From NCBI GenBank assembly GCA_964617625.1, contig CAZTZL010000018.1, positions 1 through 45,115 on the forward strand: a stretch of 45,115 nucleotides of DNA, given 5' to 3'. This document shows, piece by piece, positions 33,483-41,922 of this stretch. This DNA is from CAZTZL01 sp964617625. Its GTDB lineage: Bacteria > Zhuqueibacterota > QNDG01 > DSAB01. The notes beneath the pieces were generated by a model that was not told the origin of the DNA, made no database searches, and saw only the letters and a list, made by a program, of their open reading frames with translations. A program made the position numbers and the translations under genes. The first letter of the stretch is position 1, and the number at the start of each line of letters is the position of its first letter.

Positions 33483-34514
33483 TCATCCGGCAGAAAGTAA
33501 CTCGTTATATACCCGTGTTGCAGGATGACGAATAATTGCATAAATAAGTAACGTCATGGCCATAACCGGTTTCTGAATCCCTGTCTTAATCGCCGCATCG
33601 GCCGATAAAAGTACGCTTTGGGCAGACTCCAGTTCCTGCATGGAAAACCGGCGTGCCTGATTCAGATAAAGATCGGCAAAATACGGACGAAGCGATAACG
33701 TTTTGATAATGTCTGACCTGTTCATTCCCTGGTTGAGCAAACTCTGAATTTTCATGAGCAGAGACATTCTCTGGCTCAGGCTCACGATCAATCCGACTGG
33801 AGATTGACCTCCCTCCAAGATATGCTTCAGTATACGCATGGCGGGACCTAACTCTCTTTTCCCGACCGCATCCACCAGTTCCCACGAATTGTACTGACGG
33901 GAAGATCCAATCAATCCAGTCACTTCATCCATACCGAGTGCTTTCTTCCCCCAGTTACAGGCAAGCAATTTTTCGATTTCGTTATGAAGATGCCACAGAG
34001 ACGTTCCCACCTGTTCTGCCAAATAGGTTGCTCCTTCATGGGATATCGAGATATTCCGCTTGCGCAGGTTCCCGATGATCCAGTCCACCGCCTGATTTGT
34101 GTAAAGCGGTTTGCATTCCGCCCATTGGCTTTTCTGAATCAATGTACTGTAAAAACGGTTTCGCCGGTCGATATCATTCGCAGTCAGCACCAGGCAGGTT
34201 GATTTTAAAGGATCCTCTGCGTAAGCCAAAAGTCGCTTTCGATCGGAAGAAGTCAGCTTTTGAATGGATTTAAGAATAACGACCCGCTTCTCCGCCATCA
34301 TGGGAAAAGAAGATGCCATCGTAACGACTGAATCTCCATCGACCTGTTCACTCATCAGCACGTCGCAATTGAATGGCCGGGTGGCCGGATCGGTGCAGAT
34401 ATCAATAACCTTTTTGACAAACGCATCGATAAAATAAACCTCATCGCCAAACAAGAAATATATCGGCGCGGTTTGGCCCGAATCAATTTCCCGAATGAGC
34501 TGCTGAAAATCCAA
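33483..34514 (-). CDS. holA: DNA polymerase III subunit delta
   Basis: The 343-residue protein is the normal length for HolA and shows PIYFLFGDEVYFIDAFVKKV at the N-terminus, the FPMMAEKRVVILK strand, a YLAEQVGTSLWHLHNEIEKLL helix, and the collar region LKHILEGGQSPVGLIVSLSQRM. It is the clamp-loader subunit that opens the beta clamp. TTG 34514 is my choice because AAGGAG is 9 nt upstream; an in-frame TTG at 34520 is 3 nt from it. Confidence 0.92.
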   Translation of the reverse strand: MDFQQLIREIDSGQTAPIYFLFGDEVYFIDAFVKKVIDICTDPATRPFNCDVLMSEQVDGDSVVTMASSFPMMAEKRVVILKSIQKLTSSDRKRLLAYAEDPLKSTCLVLTANDIDRRNRFYSTLIQKSQWAECKPLYTNQAVDWIIGNLRKRNISISHEGATYLAEQVGTSLWHLHNEIEKLLACNWGKKALGMDEVTGLIGSSRQYNSWELVDAVGKRELGPAMRILKHILEGGQSPVGLIVSLSQRMSLLMKIQSLLNQGMNRSDIIKTLSLRPYFADLYLNQARRFSMQELESAQSVLLSADAAIKTGIQKPVMAMTLLIYAIIRHPATRVYNELLSAG

Positions 34515-34540
34515 AAACAAAACTCCTTATGTAAATGACT

Positions 34541-34558
34541 ATCCCGATTTTTCGGGAT
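34541..34558. repeat. Short hairpin, ATCCCGA type
   Basis: ATCCCGA, TTTT, TCGGGAT. The same CCCGA/TCGGG core occurs as a perfect 20 bp palindrome at 41494-41513, so it is a dispersed short repeat. It lies between the GT2 stop and the holA start. Confidence 0.6.
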
Positions 34559-34642
34559 AAAAATCTGTCAACCGGTGATGAAACAAAAAACGAATTTGGG
34601 AAAACTTCAAGTCCTTTTTATTGGACAAATAAAATTTGCCCG

Positions 34643-35374
34643 TTATTTCTTTTCTTCGACGATCCGATACCGCAGAGTCCGGCTCTTCATCCAGCGAACG
34701 GCAAAAAGATCGCGCAGCGCTCTGAAAACCCGGTTTCGGACATTATACTTGGATTTTCCATGAATTCTTGGATAGTGATGAACAGGCACCTCGAATACTT
34801 TGTATCCTTCAAATTTAAGCAGTGTCGGGAAAAAACGGTGCATTCCTTTGTAAAGTTTGATATTCTGGAGCGCTTTTCGTTTGATCACCTTGAGCGGACA
34901 TCCCACGTCCCGGATATTCTCGCCGGTCAGCCGGTTCCTTATTTCATTGGCAATTCGGGAAGAGATCCGCTTGAGCCAGTTATCATTCCGTTTTTCCCTA
35001 TATCCCACTACCGCATCGTAGGGACCGAGATGTTCCAGTAAAAGCGGAATATCGCGCGCATTGACCTGCAAATCCGCATCCATCGTAATGACTGCATCTC
35101 CGATAGCAGTCTTGAATCCCGCGTCAAACGCCGAGGTCTGTCCATAATTGCCGTCAAAAAACACAAACCGGAATTCCCGATTTTCAGTACAGATTCGGCG
35201 GATCATTTCACGGCTGCCGTCCGTGCTTCCGTCGTCGACAAGAATTACTTCGTAATCATCGCTGATCGAACTCATAACATCGATAATATTGTCCCTCAGC
35301 GGAAGTAAATTATCCCGCTCATTAAAAACCGGAACGACAATAGAATATTCACGATAGGCTCTCTCCTGATACAT
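34643..35374 (-). CDS. Family 2 glycosyltransferase (polyprenyl-phosphate sugar transferase type)
   Basis: The 243-residue protein has the GT2 start YSIVVPVFNERDNLLPL, the DDGSTDGS and MDADLQ (DxD) motifs, and the C-terminal RIHGKSKYNVRNRVFRALRDLF segment seen in ArnC/DPM1-type enzymes. There are no TM helices at the end, as in soluble DPM1-like forms. It would load a sugar on an undecaprenyl carrier for the GT39 transferase in the same operon. Its ATG shares a base with the stop of the LAB_N gene. Confidence 0.9.
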   Translation of the reverse strand: MYQERAYREYSIVVPVFNERDNLLPLRDNIIDVMSSISDDYEVILVDDGSTDGSREMIRRICTENREFRFVFFDGNYGQTSAFDAGFKTAIGDAVITMDADLQVNARDIPLLLEHLGPYDAVVGYREKRNDNWLKRISSRIANEIRNRLTGENIRDVGCPLKVIKRKALQNIKLYKGMHRFFPTLLKFEGYKVFEVPVHHYPRIHGKSKYNVRNRVFRALRDLFAVRWMKSRTLRYRIVEEKK

Positions 35375-35682
35375 TATTTCCCCGGTATCCCTTTTTGACC
35401 GTTTTGAAGGGACGTCTCCTTCGATGCCTTCTTTTTTTGTTTATAAATGAGCATTAAATTTCTTACATAGATAAACACACCTGCCGACTGTCCCGCAATA
35501 AAAACCGGATCCTTGATATGAATTGCATAGGTAAGAAGAAGAAACCCGCCGGCCAGACTGATGTACCAGAAATAAATCGGAACCACACTCTGCTTTTGTT
35601 TTTCCGAAGCGATCCATTGTACGAGGAATCGCGTTGTAAAAAGCGCCTGTGCAAAAAAACCCAATACAAGCCACATCTTCAT
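35374..35682 (-). CDS. Lipid A biosynthesis N-terminal (LAB_N) domain protein
   Basis: The 102-residue integral membrane protein has the LAB_N pattern GFFAQALFTTRFLVQWIASEKQ and IPVFW-like PIYFWYISLAGGFLLLTYAI, GQSAGVFIYVRNLMLI, with three TM helices and a basic tail. These proteins are found fused to LpxB or between GT2 and GT39 genes, where they are thought to help glycolipid translocation or transfer. It overlaps both neighbours (4 bp with GT39, 1 bp with GT2). Confidence 0.9.
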   Translation of the reverse strand: MKMWLVLGFFAQALFTTRFLVQWIASEKQKQSVVPIYFWYISLAGGFLLLTYAIHIKDPVFIAGQSAGVFIYVRNLMLIYKQKKKASKETSLQNGQKGIPGK

Positions 35683-37268
35683 ATTGCATCCGTTTCCTGG
35701 GGGATAAGAACCACGTAATGTTCGTTCGAAATCTCATACTGCGATACAATTCGGATATCCTGACTGAATTGGTCCATTTGTTTCTTGTATTCATTCTCTT
35801 TCATGATGAGAACGCGGTTCGATTCGGTGAAATAACTGGCGAGATCCACGGCATTCAATTCGGGAATAATCTGATCCGCATAGAAATTGAGAATCCCCCT
35901 GCGAACCTGAAACGTCGCTATAAGATTACCCTGATTTGTGTATTGAACGATGGACTCGCCGATCTGCCGGGCCGAGACCAGATCGTTGATCTGCGGCACC
36001 AGATCAAGCATGGCAACACTTGAAAAAAGCCACATCCCCGCAAGAAGAAGAACAAACAGCCAGCGCGCCTTTTTCACCAAACTGAGAACGATTCCGCCAG
36101 CAAACAGCGGAAGAAATATCACGGACAACAGTCCAAAATGGGTCTCTTGCATGGATGGAAAATACCGGGCAAAAAATGGCACGATTCCGAACAGGCCGAA
36201 AGTGAAAGAAACTGCGACGATCCCTTCGATCTGAAACGATCGGTTCAGCAGTGTTTTATCCGAAAGCAGGCGGTCAAAAAAACGCCCTGTAATCATCGTC
36301 ACCGGTGGGATCAAGGGAAGCAGATAAATAAAAAGTTTTCCGCTCACTGCAGAAATAACAACAAAACCAGCGATAAACCACCAGAATAACAGCCAGGCTC
36401 CTTCCGAGGATTTATTCCGGAGATCCCGGACTGCGCGAATCAGAAAGCCTGTCCATGGTAAAAAGACAAACGGCAGCAGAATGAGATAAAAATAAACAGG
36501 TTCCCTGTGGCTGAAAGCTTTCACGGCGCGGCCCGCGATCTGCTCGAAAAACAGACTGCGGACAAAATCCGAGTGCCCTGTCACCCAGGATAGAACCAGC
36601 CAACCTCCTGAAATGAGAAAAAACAAAAGAAAACCCCGGTGAAAAATGAACTGCCGCAATGTTCGCCAAGCCCTTTTTTGGATAAGAAAAATCACAGCGG
36701 GCAGGAACGAAAAAGAAAATCCGAAAGGCCCCTTCGTCAAAACCGCAAGCGCAGTAAAAATGTAAAACAGAGTGTAGTATGAATTCTTACGATTTTGATA
36801 ACCCAGATAAAAGAAATAAATGGCAGCAGTACAGAAGAATGTCAGGAGCATATCCATCCGGACAATCTGGGCACATCCCAAAAAGAGTAAAGTCGGCAAA
36901 AGAATAAGTGCCCCGAGAAATCCGGATCGCCGATTAAAAAGAAGTGCACCGAAAAAACAGGTCACAATCACTGTACCCAGAGCGCTGAGCAGTGTGATGA
37001 ACATACATCCGGCAGGCGTGATTTTACCGATAATTAAAGCTGCAGCGGCGCAGAGCCAGAAATAGAGCGGAGGTTTGTCCGGATAAAAAGTCCCGTTCAA
37101 ATGGGGTACGATCCACTCTCCTCCGTGAACCATCTCACGGAGCACTTCCGCGTAACGCGCTTCATCTTCAACCCAGAAATCGCGCGGTGAAAACACGCCC
37201 GGCAAAACATACAACAGCGTCATAAGAATGAGGATCAGAATATAACGTTTTTCATTCGATCTGGCCAT
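35679..37268 (-). CDS. GT39/ArnT-like membrane glycosyltransferase
   Basis: The 529-residue protein has about eleven TM helices and the ArnT/PMT N-terminal catalytic loop: PGVFSPRDFWVEDEARYAEVLREMV with the conserved D-E pair, then HLNGTFYPDKPPLYFWL. Such enzymes transfer a sugar from a polyprenyl-phosphate carrier to lipid A or a similar acceptor on the periplasmic side. The C-terminal domain is soluble and periplasmic. It is the first gene of the GT39-LAB_N-GT2 operon; a weak promoter (TTGCAA-17-CTTAAT) can be seen upstream on the minus strand. Confidence 0.9.
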   Translation of the reverse strand: MARSNEKRYILILILMTLLYVLPGVFSPRDFWVEDEARYAEVLREMVHGGEWIVPHLNGTFYPDKPPLYFWLCAAAALIIGKITPAGCMFITLLSALGTVIVTCFFGALLFNRRSGFLGALILLPTLLFLGCAQIVRMDMLLTFFCTAAIYFFYLGYQNRKNSYYTLFYIFTALAVLTKGPFGFSFSFLPAVIFLIQKRAWRTLRQFIFHRGFLLFFLISGGWLVLSWVTGHSDFVRSLFFEQIAGRAVKAFSHREPVYFYLILLPFVFLPWTGFLIRAVRDLRNKSSEGAWLLFWWFIAGFVVISAVSGKLFIYLLPLIPPVTMITGRFFDRLLSDKTLLNRSFQIEGIVAVSFTFGLFGIVPFFARYFPSMQETHFGLLSVIFLPLFAGGIVLSLVKKARWLFVLLLAGMWLFSSVAMLDLVPQINDLVSARQIGESIVQYTNQGNLIATFQVRRGILNFYADQIIPELNAVDLASYFTESNRVLIMKENEYKKQMDQFSQDIRIVSQYEISNEHYVVLIPQETDAI

Positions 37269-37354
37269 TTGTTTTTTGATCTATTTATTAAGAGTGAGAA
37301 AACTTGCTGTTGCAATCAAATTTAACTGATTATTTGATTATTTCAAAAGGATTT

Positions 37355-38500
37355 TTACTTTTTTGATTTTCGCAAGCGGAAAACGGTAAAACATAAAAGC
37401 ATTGCCCCCAGAAAAATCAAACTTCTTTGAAGCCAGGTTTTTAAAACATCAACTTCGGCCTTGGGCTGCAATAAAGTATTTCCATCGTATCGTACAATCG
37501 GATTCAAATAGACCTCACAATCCTGGACACGTATTTCGGCGCGCACGTAGGTGTACTCCGGTAAAAGAGAAATGTCCGCTTTATTGCAGTTCGAATTGGT
37601 TTGAATGAGTGTGCCATTCTGGCCGATAAAACGAATCTCACCTGCCGGGCCTTCCCATTCGATCACGAGCCGCTCATTCCCGACTTGAAAGCGGATTAGC
37701 TTGATCCGGTTGAGAGCATGCATCCCCTGAACCGCAAACATCCGCCCCTGTTCCAATGCTTCCAGGATCGATTCCTGATCCATGGACTCCGAATTAATCA
37801 TCGTCCAGCAAACGCCGGTTTGCGCGGGATCGTGAATCTTGTGTGAATCGTCATCCCCGTAAATCCAGCCGGCGCGTCCTGCCGAAAGGGCGGCGTCCCA
37901 GACGGGTATCGATTTCCGATAATGATTGATCGCCTCAATGCCGTTGTAACCTGTCAAATAAGCCATATCGGCCGGTATGTAACCGTGCATAAAATTCGGA
38001 TGGGCAATAACAACCAGACGGCTGCTTCTTTTCAGCATATCGATCATGTGCTGCTTGTGGTTAAGGTTTTGTCCAAAGACATAATCCCGCCATTCCACGC
38101 GTCTGGCGCCGATCAGCACCTGATGTCGTTTTTTAATATTATATCCATGCTCATAAACCGGAATGAAATCCACATTCAATCCCTTGAACGGATTGATATA
38201 CTGATAATCCGAAATCGTGATCACATCGTATTTGAGTTCTTTATAAACCTGATAAACATCCTCGGTTTGATCTTTGCCGTCTGTGATTCCCAGCCAGCAG
38301 TTGGACTGCACCTGAAAATTGGCCTTATACCAATTTTTGTGTATAATTTGATAGGGATTGTACCACGCTTCCCCGAAAAACGGCCGCGGTTCCGGAAAAC
38401 GATAAACCGGGCACAGCGCATACTGCAGTCCGATGAGAAAAAACAGCAGCAGAAAAAATCCGGCGATAACCTGTCCGATTCTTTTTAGAATGGTAATCAT
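37355..38500 (-). CDS. PHP-like membrane-anchored protein with altered metal site
   Basis: The 381-residue protein has an N-terminal TM helix (~8-28), a PHP-type (beta/alpha)7 core (~58-260), a beta domain and a C-terminal TM helix (~350-375). In PHP enzymes the entry is HxHTxxSDG; here it reads QVQS....TDG (Gln63 and Gln65 for both His), and the next ITDHN-type motif reads ISDYQ (Tyr99). Later ligands look intact: Glu117, His167 in IAHPN, and GDDDSH at 215-220. It may bind fewer metals or be a non-catalytic relative. A promoter lies at 38553-38581 and AGGTGC precedes the ATG. Confidence 0.75.
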   Translation of the reverse strand: MITILKRIGQVIAGFFLLLFFLIGLQYALCPVYRFPEPRPFFGEAWYNPYQIIHKNWYKANFQVQSNCWLGITDGKDQTEDVYQVYKELKYDVITISDYQYINPFKGLNVDFIPVYEHGYNIKKRHQVLIGARRVEWRDYVFGQNLNHKQHMIDMLKRSSRLVVIAHPNFMHGYIPADMAYLTGYNGIEAINHYRKSIPVWDAALSAGRAGWIYGDDDSHKIHDPAQTGVCWTMINSESMDQESILEALEQGRMFAVQGMHALNRIKLIRFQVGNERLVIEWEGPAGEIRFIGQNGTLIQTNSNCNKADISLLPEYTYVRAEIRVQDCEVYLNPIVRYDGNTLLQPKAEVDVLKTWLQRSLIFLGAMLLCFTVFRLRKSKK

Positions 38501-38552
38501 AAATGCACCTATGAAAATAATATCGGTGATAACCTTTTAAAACATTAAGATA

Positions 38553-38581
38553 AATATAAAACTAAAAAAATCCAATATCAA
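38553..38581 (-). promoter_or_regulatory. Putative promoter for the PHP-like gene
   Basis: Minus strand: TTGATA at 38581-38576, 17 nt, TATATT at 38558-38553; about 50 nt before the ATG. Confidence 0.6.
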
Positions 38582-38621
38582 ATTCTTTGGAGGAAAGAGA
38601 TAGAGATTTAAAGTAGTCGGC

Positions 38622-39866
38622 TTATGGACTTTGTTGAGAATGGATTTTTTTGAAAAATGAAAAAAGAATCCTGGCAATATCCGTATTGTCGATAAATTTT
38701 CCCCGTATCGGGTCTTTACGATTCGCATACTTTTGGAACAGTTCACAGCCGATCCCTTTTGCAAAAAATGGAACCAGACTGTTGGTATGTTTTGTCGAAT
38801 GCCACTCCATCCCCGGCAGCTTCCCCCTGCCATTGTTTTTCAAAGGATTCCAGACAGGAATGGTTGTTTCTTCCCCCGATGCATGTTTCGATCCGGAACC
38901 CGGGCCGGTCAAATATCCGCATTCATGGTCGGCAGTAACGATCAACAGGGTTTCATCCCAGCTGCTTTGTTTCTCTACCCATGCGATCACAGCATTTACG
39001 GCGTTATGAAAATCGATCTGNNNNNNNNNNNNNNNNNNNNNNNNNNNNNNNNNNNNNNNNNNNNNNNNNNNNNNNNNNNNNNNNNNNNNNNNNNNNNNNN
39101 NNNNNNNNNNNNNNNNNNNNTTCTGAAACTCGGAGCGGTCTTCGATAAAATGCCAGGGATCGGGCAGGCCGTCTCCATCCGAATCATTTTTTATGTCTCC
39201 GTGAATCAGGCCTTCCCAGGTACCCTTTCCCCCAACATATTTAAATTCATAAAATGAAGAATCGACAGAATTGCCGTTATCATCATAACAGGGATGCCCG
39301 CATCCCATGATCACTTCGAGTGGACTGTTTAGGATCATCTCTTTTGAAATTTCCAAATAATTCTTCCGGTACTCATTATGCGTTACCATTCCAGCCGGCG
39401 TTGCGTCGCAGAGACGCACGGAAGTAACAACGCCGGTGGATTTTCCGAGACTCTTGCCACGTTCAAAAATATGTTCCAATGATTGATATTGTTTATCCAT
39501 GCCGACTACTTCATTACGGGTCTTCACACCGGTCGAAATGGCTGTGATCGCCGCGGCCGAATCGGTGAATTTCTTTTTTACATAATCAAATTGCTTCCAC
39601 GCCTGATCAGGATCATATCCTTCGCCATCTTCGGAATAGGTACTCATCGCATAACGCACTGGAAATTTTTCAAAAGCCTGAACACCTGTTTTCCCATATT
39701 GATACATATTGGCGGCATCGATATGATTGTACCCGCATCCGTCGCTGATCATAATAATGACATTTTTTGGAATTTCCGCACTTTCCGATGTGAGTAATGT
39801 ATGAAGGCCGAACAGAATAAAAATAAAAGCAATGGCATTGAGAACAAAAATGGGAATGCGTTTCAA
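38622..39866 (-). CDS. Alkaline phosphatase (interrupted by assembly gap)
   Basis: The N-terminal part (from TTG 39866) has a signal anchor, VIIMISDGCGYNHI with metal ligand Asp42, and FTDSAAAITAISTGVKT with the nucleophile Ser103 in the TDSAA context of PhoA-type enzymes; then CDATPAGMVTH. After the 100 N gap the C-terminal part has IVTADHECGYLTGPG and HSTKHTNSLVPFFAKGIG, which carry the last metal ligands. The gap hides perhaps 30 or more residues, so the frame agreement across it is not proof of continuity, but the halves fit one protein. It is exported and frees phosphate from phosphomonoesters. AAAGGA lies upstream of the TTG. Confidence 0.88.
   Translation of the reverse strand: MKRIPIFVLNAIAFIFILFGLHTLLTSESAEIPKNVIIMISDGCGYNHIDAANMYQYGKTGVQAFEKFPVRYAMSTYSEDGEGYDPDQAWKQFDYVKKKFTDSAAAITAISTGVKTRNEVVGMDKQYQSLEHIFERGKSLGKSTGVVTSVRLCDATPAGMVTHNEYRKNYLEISKEMILNSPLEVIMGCGHPCYDDNGNSVDSSFYEFKYVGGKGTWEGLIHGDIKNDSDGDGLPDPWHFIEDRSEFQXXXXXXXXXXXXXXXXXXXXXXXXXXXXXXXXXXQIDFHNAVNAVIAWVEKQSSWDETLLIVTADHECGYLTGPGSGSKHASGEETTIPVWNPLKNNGRGKLPGMEWHSTKHTNSLVPFFAKGIGCELFQKYANRKDPIRGKFIDNTDIARILFSFFKKIHSQQSP
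39021..39120. other. Assembly gap (100 N) inside the alkaline phosphatase gene
   Basis: Exactly 100 N, nominal length. Confidence 0.99.
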
Positions 39867-39907
39867 AACCGGATATCCTTTCCGAATAGCCTGAAAAATA
39901 ACTTCAC

Positions 39908-39936
39908 AATATAAGGGATTGAAATGAATTTATCAA
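39908..39936 (-). promoter_or_regulatory. Putative promoter for the alkaline phosphatase
   Basis: Minus strand: TTGATA at 39936-39931, 17 nt, TATATT at 39913-39908, ~40 nt before the TTG start. No Pho box was recognised. Confidence 0.6.
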
Positions 39937-39994
39937 GATCGAATGTCAGATAAAAAGAAGCATTTAAAAAAGAATGGTTGCTAAGTGAATCGGA

Positions 39995-41221
39995 TTATTG
40001 AGAAGATTCCGGCGGTTTTTCCCCGGTAATCAATTCATCCGCCGCACTGGAATCCGATGCCGATTGAACTTCAATAGGTTCTTTCTTTAATAAAACATTT
40101 TCCTGGAGGGGTAAAACAGGCGCTTTTTTTTCGTGGAGGATACGCTGAACCAGTCCCGAACCAAACCTATATGTTGCATCCCACTGTCTTTTCGGAGTGA
40201 TTCCTTTCTGATTGAGGCCGTACTCCACAGCCAGTATAATACAGATACTGACAAACCAGTAAAAATAAGTTCGAAATTTTTGATGGGTCAGACGGTATCG
40301 GACCCTTCTCCAGTATCCCGGGGGCCAGTTTTTCCCCAGTATTCTTGGAGTCAGATTCTCAAGGTACTTTTTTAATACTGCCTGATGGTCGAGCGAATAA
40401 TTGCGTAAATAGTTTTCCAGTCTTTTCTGAATAACGCGTGTGCTCTGAAATCTCCGCCGTTCTTTCTTCCGCAGACATTTTTTAATGATCCGCTCAAAAG
40501 ATTTTGGAATGGCCGGATTGAGTTTCCTCGGCGGACGAAATCCTTTATGTATGATCTTTTCAAGAACTTCACCTTTATTATCTTTAATAAACGGTTTGAA
40601 TCCTGTCAGCAATTCATAAAAAAGAACACCCAGGGAAAAAATATCCGAAGCAGGCGTGACTTTCTTCCCGAGCGCCTGTTCCGGAGACATATAATTGTAC
40701 GTGCCGATCACAGCGCCGAGGGAAGTGATGTTGTCATCGTGTGTGAAATGGGCGATGCCAAAATCAAGAATCTTGACCTGCCCGATCTCCGAAATCATGA
40801 TGTTCGGCGGTTTGAGATCACGGTGTACGATACCGTTTTCATGCGCATACCCCAGACCGCGGCAGATATGGTAGACGATCATTGCTGCGATATGCACCGG
40901 AAGGAAATGGTCTGCTGCCAGAATATCGCGGAGGTTTTTACCCGAAACGTATTCCATCGCAATGTAGTAAGACTGACCGCGTGCCCAGTAGTCATAAACA
41001 TGCACGATGGTATCATGGGTCAGACGGGAAACACCTTTGGCCTCCCTCTGAAACCGGGTAATGATTTTCTCGTTGGAAGCATACTGCGGAAGCAATTCCT
41101 TGACAATCAGCCGCCTGCCGAGCAGATCCTGTTTGGCCAGATAGATGGTTGCCGCACTGCCCTTTCCGATCTGTCTCTCGATCTCATATTTTCCGATTTT
41201 TTTCTTTTTTTGGGATTGCAT
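39995..41221 (-). CDS. Membrane-anchored Ser/Thr protein kinase
   Basis: The 408-residue protein has a complete Hanks-type kinase domain: glycine loop IGKGSAATIYLA (18-29), Lys41 in IVKEL, Glu60 in the C helix, IVHRDLKPPN (131-140), DFGIAH (153-158), and YMSPEQAL for the P+1 loop. A juxtamembrane segment leads to one TM helix (TYFYWFVSICIILAVEYGL, about residues 318-336) and an ~70-residue extracytoplasmic tail without recognised sensor domain. It sits by a PP2C phosphatase and an FHA protein, forming a phospho-Thr signalling set. No strong Shine-Dalgarno precedes the ATG. Confidence 0.93.
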   Translation of the reverse strand: MQSQKKKKIGKYEIERQIGKGSAATIYLAKQDLLGRRLIVKELLPQYASNEKIITRFQREAKGVSRLTHDTIVHVYDYWARGQSYYIAMEYVSGKNLRDILAADHFLPVHIAAMIVYHICRGLGYAHENGIVHRDLKPPNIMISEIGQVKILDFGIAHFTHDDNITSLGAVIGTYNYMSPEQALGKKVTPASDIFSLGVLFYELLTGFKPFIKDNKGEVLEKIIHKGFRPPRKLNPAIPKSFERIIKKCLRKKERRRFQSTRVIQKRLENYLRNYSLDHQAVLKKYLENLTPRILGKNWPPGYWRRVRYRLTHQKFRTYFYWFVSICIILAVEYGLNQKGITPKRQWDATYRFGSGLVQRILHEKKAPVLPLQENVLLKKEPIEVQSASDSSAADELITGEKPPESSQ

Positions 41222-41331
41222 AATGAGAACAAGTATTCTTAGAAATATAATTCAGCTTATGAATATACTATTAACATCATTCAATAATCGATAAATCCTT
41301 TAGTTTTCCTATTTTATTCAAATTACATTCC

Positions 41332-41813
41332 GTACTTTTCTTTAAAGAAAAGTACTCCCGCAATGCGGGATCAATTTATAGTATAACAAACTTGTTGAAG
41401 ACAAAAGAATCGGCCTTTTTGCAATGCCTGAGTTTGTACAAACTATTAATGACAGAAGGCCAAAAATGTATCCACCCAACCTTTCCCCTTCGCCATCCCG
41501 AAATTTCGGGATGATGCCCACCCCTAAGCAGTAATCTTGAAAATATTAGAATCTCCTGGCCGCAAAAAGGCCGGGAAAAATTGTTCCTTTCGCGGCATTC
41601 GAAAAATCTCCGTCCGGGAAAATGACGATGAGTTCACGTCCGTTCCGTTATAACGGAACGGGAAGGAATTGCTGTTTGAATCCCGCTTCAATACTTTATA
41701 AATATAATTGATTGAGCGGGAAGAGTTCAATTCCTTCAGTGAACGAACCGGCATTTTTAGGAGATTTTTCGTTTGCCGAAGGTTTTTTGCGCCACTTTTT
41801 TCTAAAAAGTGGC
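41332..41813. repeat. Cluster of perfect palindromes in a 700 bp gene-free region
   Basis: Between the kinase and phosphatase genes (41222-41922) I see no convincing gene. The region holds a perfect 24 bp palindrome (41332-41355), CCCGCAATGCGGG (41357-41369), a perfect 20 bp palindrome CATCCCGAAATTTCGGGATG (41494-41513), a CCTGGCC/GGCCGGG hairpin (41555-41575), a perfect 22 bp palindrome (41640-41661), and a 10 bp stem with TCT loop (41791-41813). None has a T run that would make it a good terminator. Confidence 0.75.
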
Positions 41814-41922
41814 ATATAAAATAGAATACACAATGAAGATATTTACTATTCTGATTCATTTTATCAAAGACCTAGCAAATATAAATATTCTTAAATTCAC
41901 GAATACAGTCTAAAGTAAATAA

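Noticed and set aside
41524..41859. A 111-codon minus-strand ORF in the palindrome region
   Set aside because: It runs through three palindromes, is Ser/Asn/Phe-rich without pattern, has no ribosome site and resembles no family.
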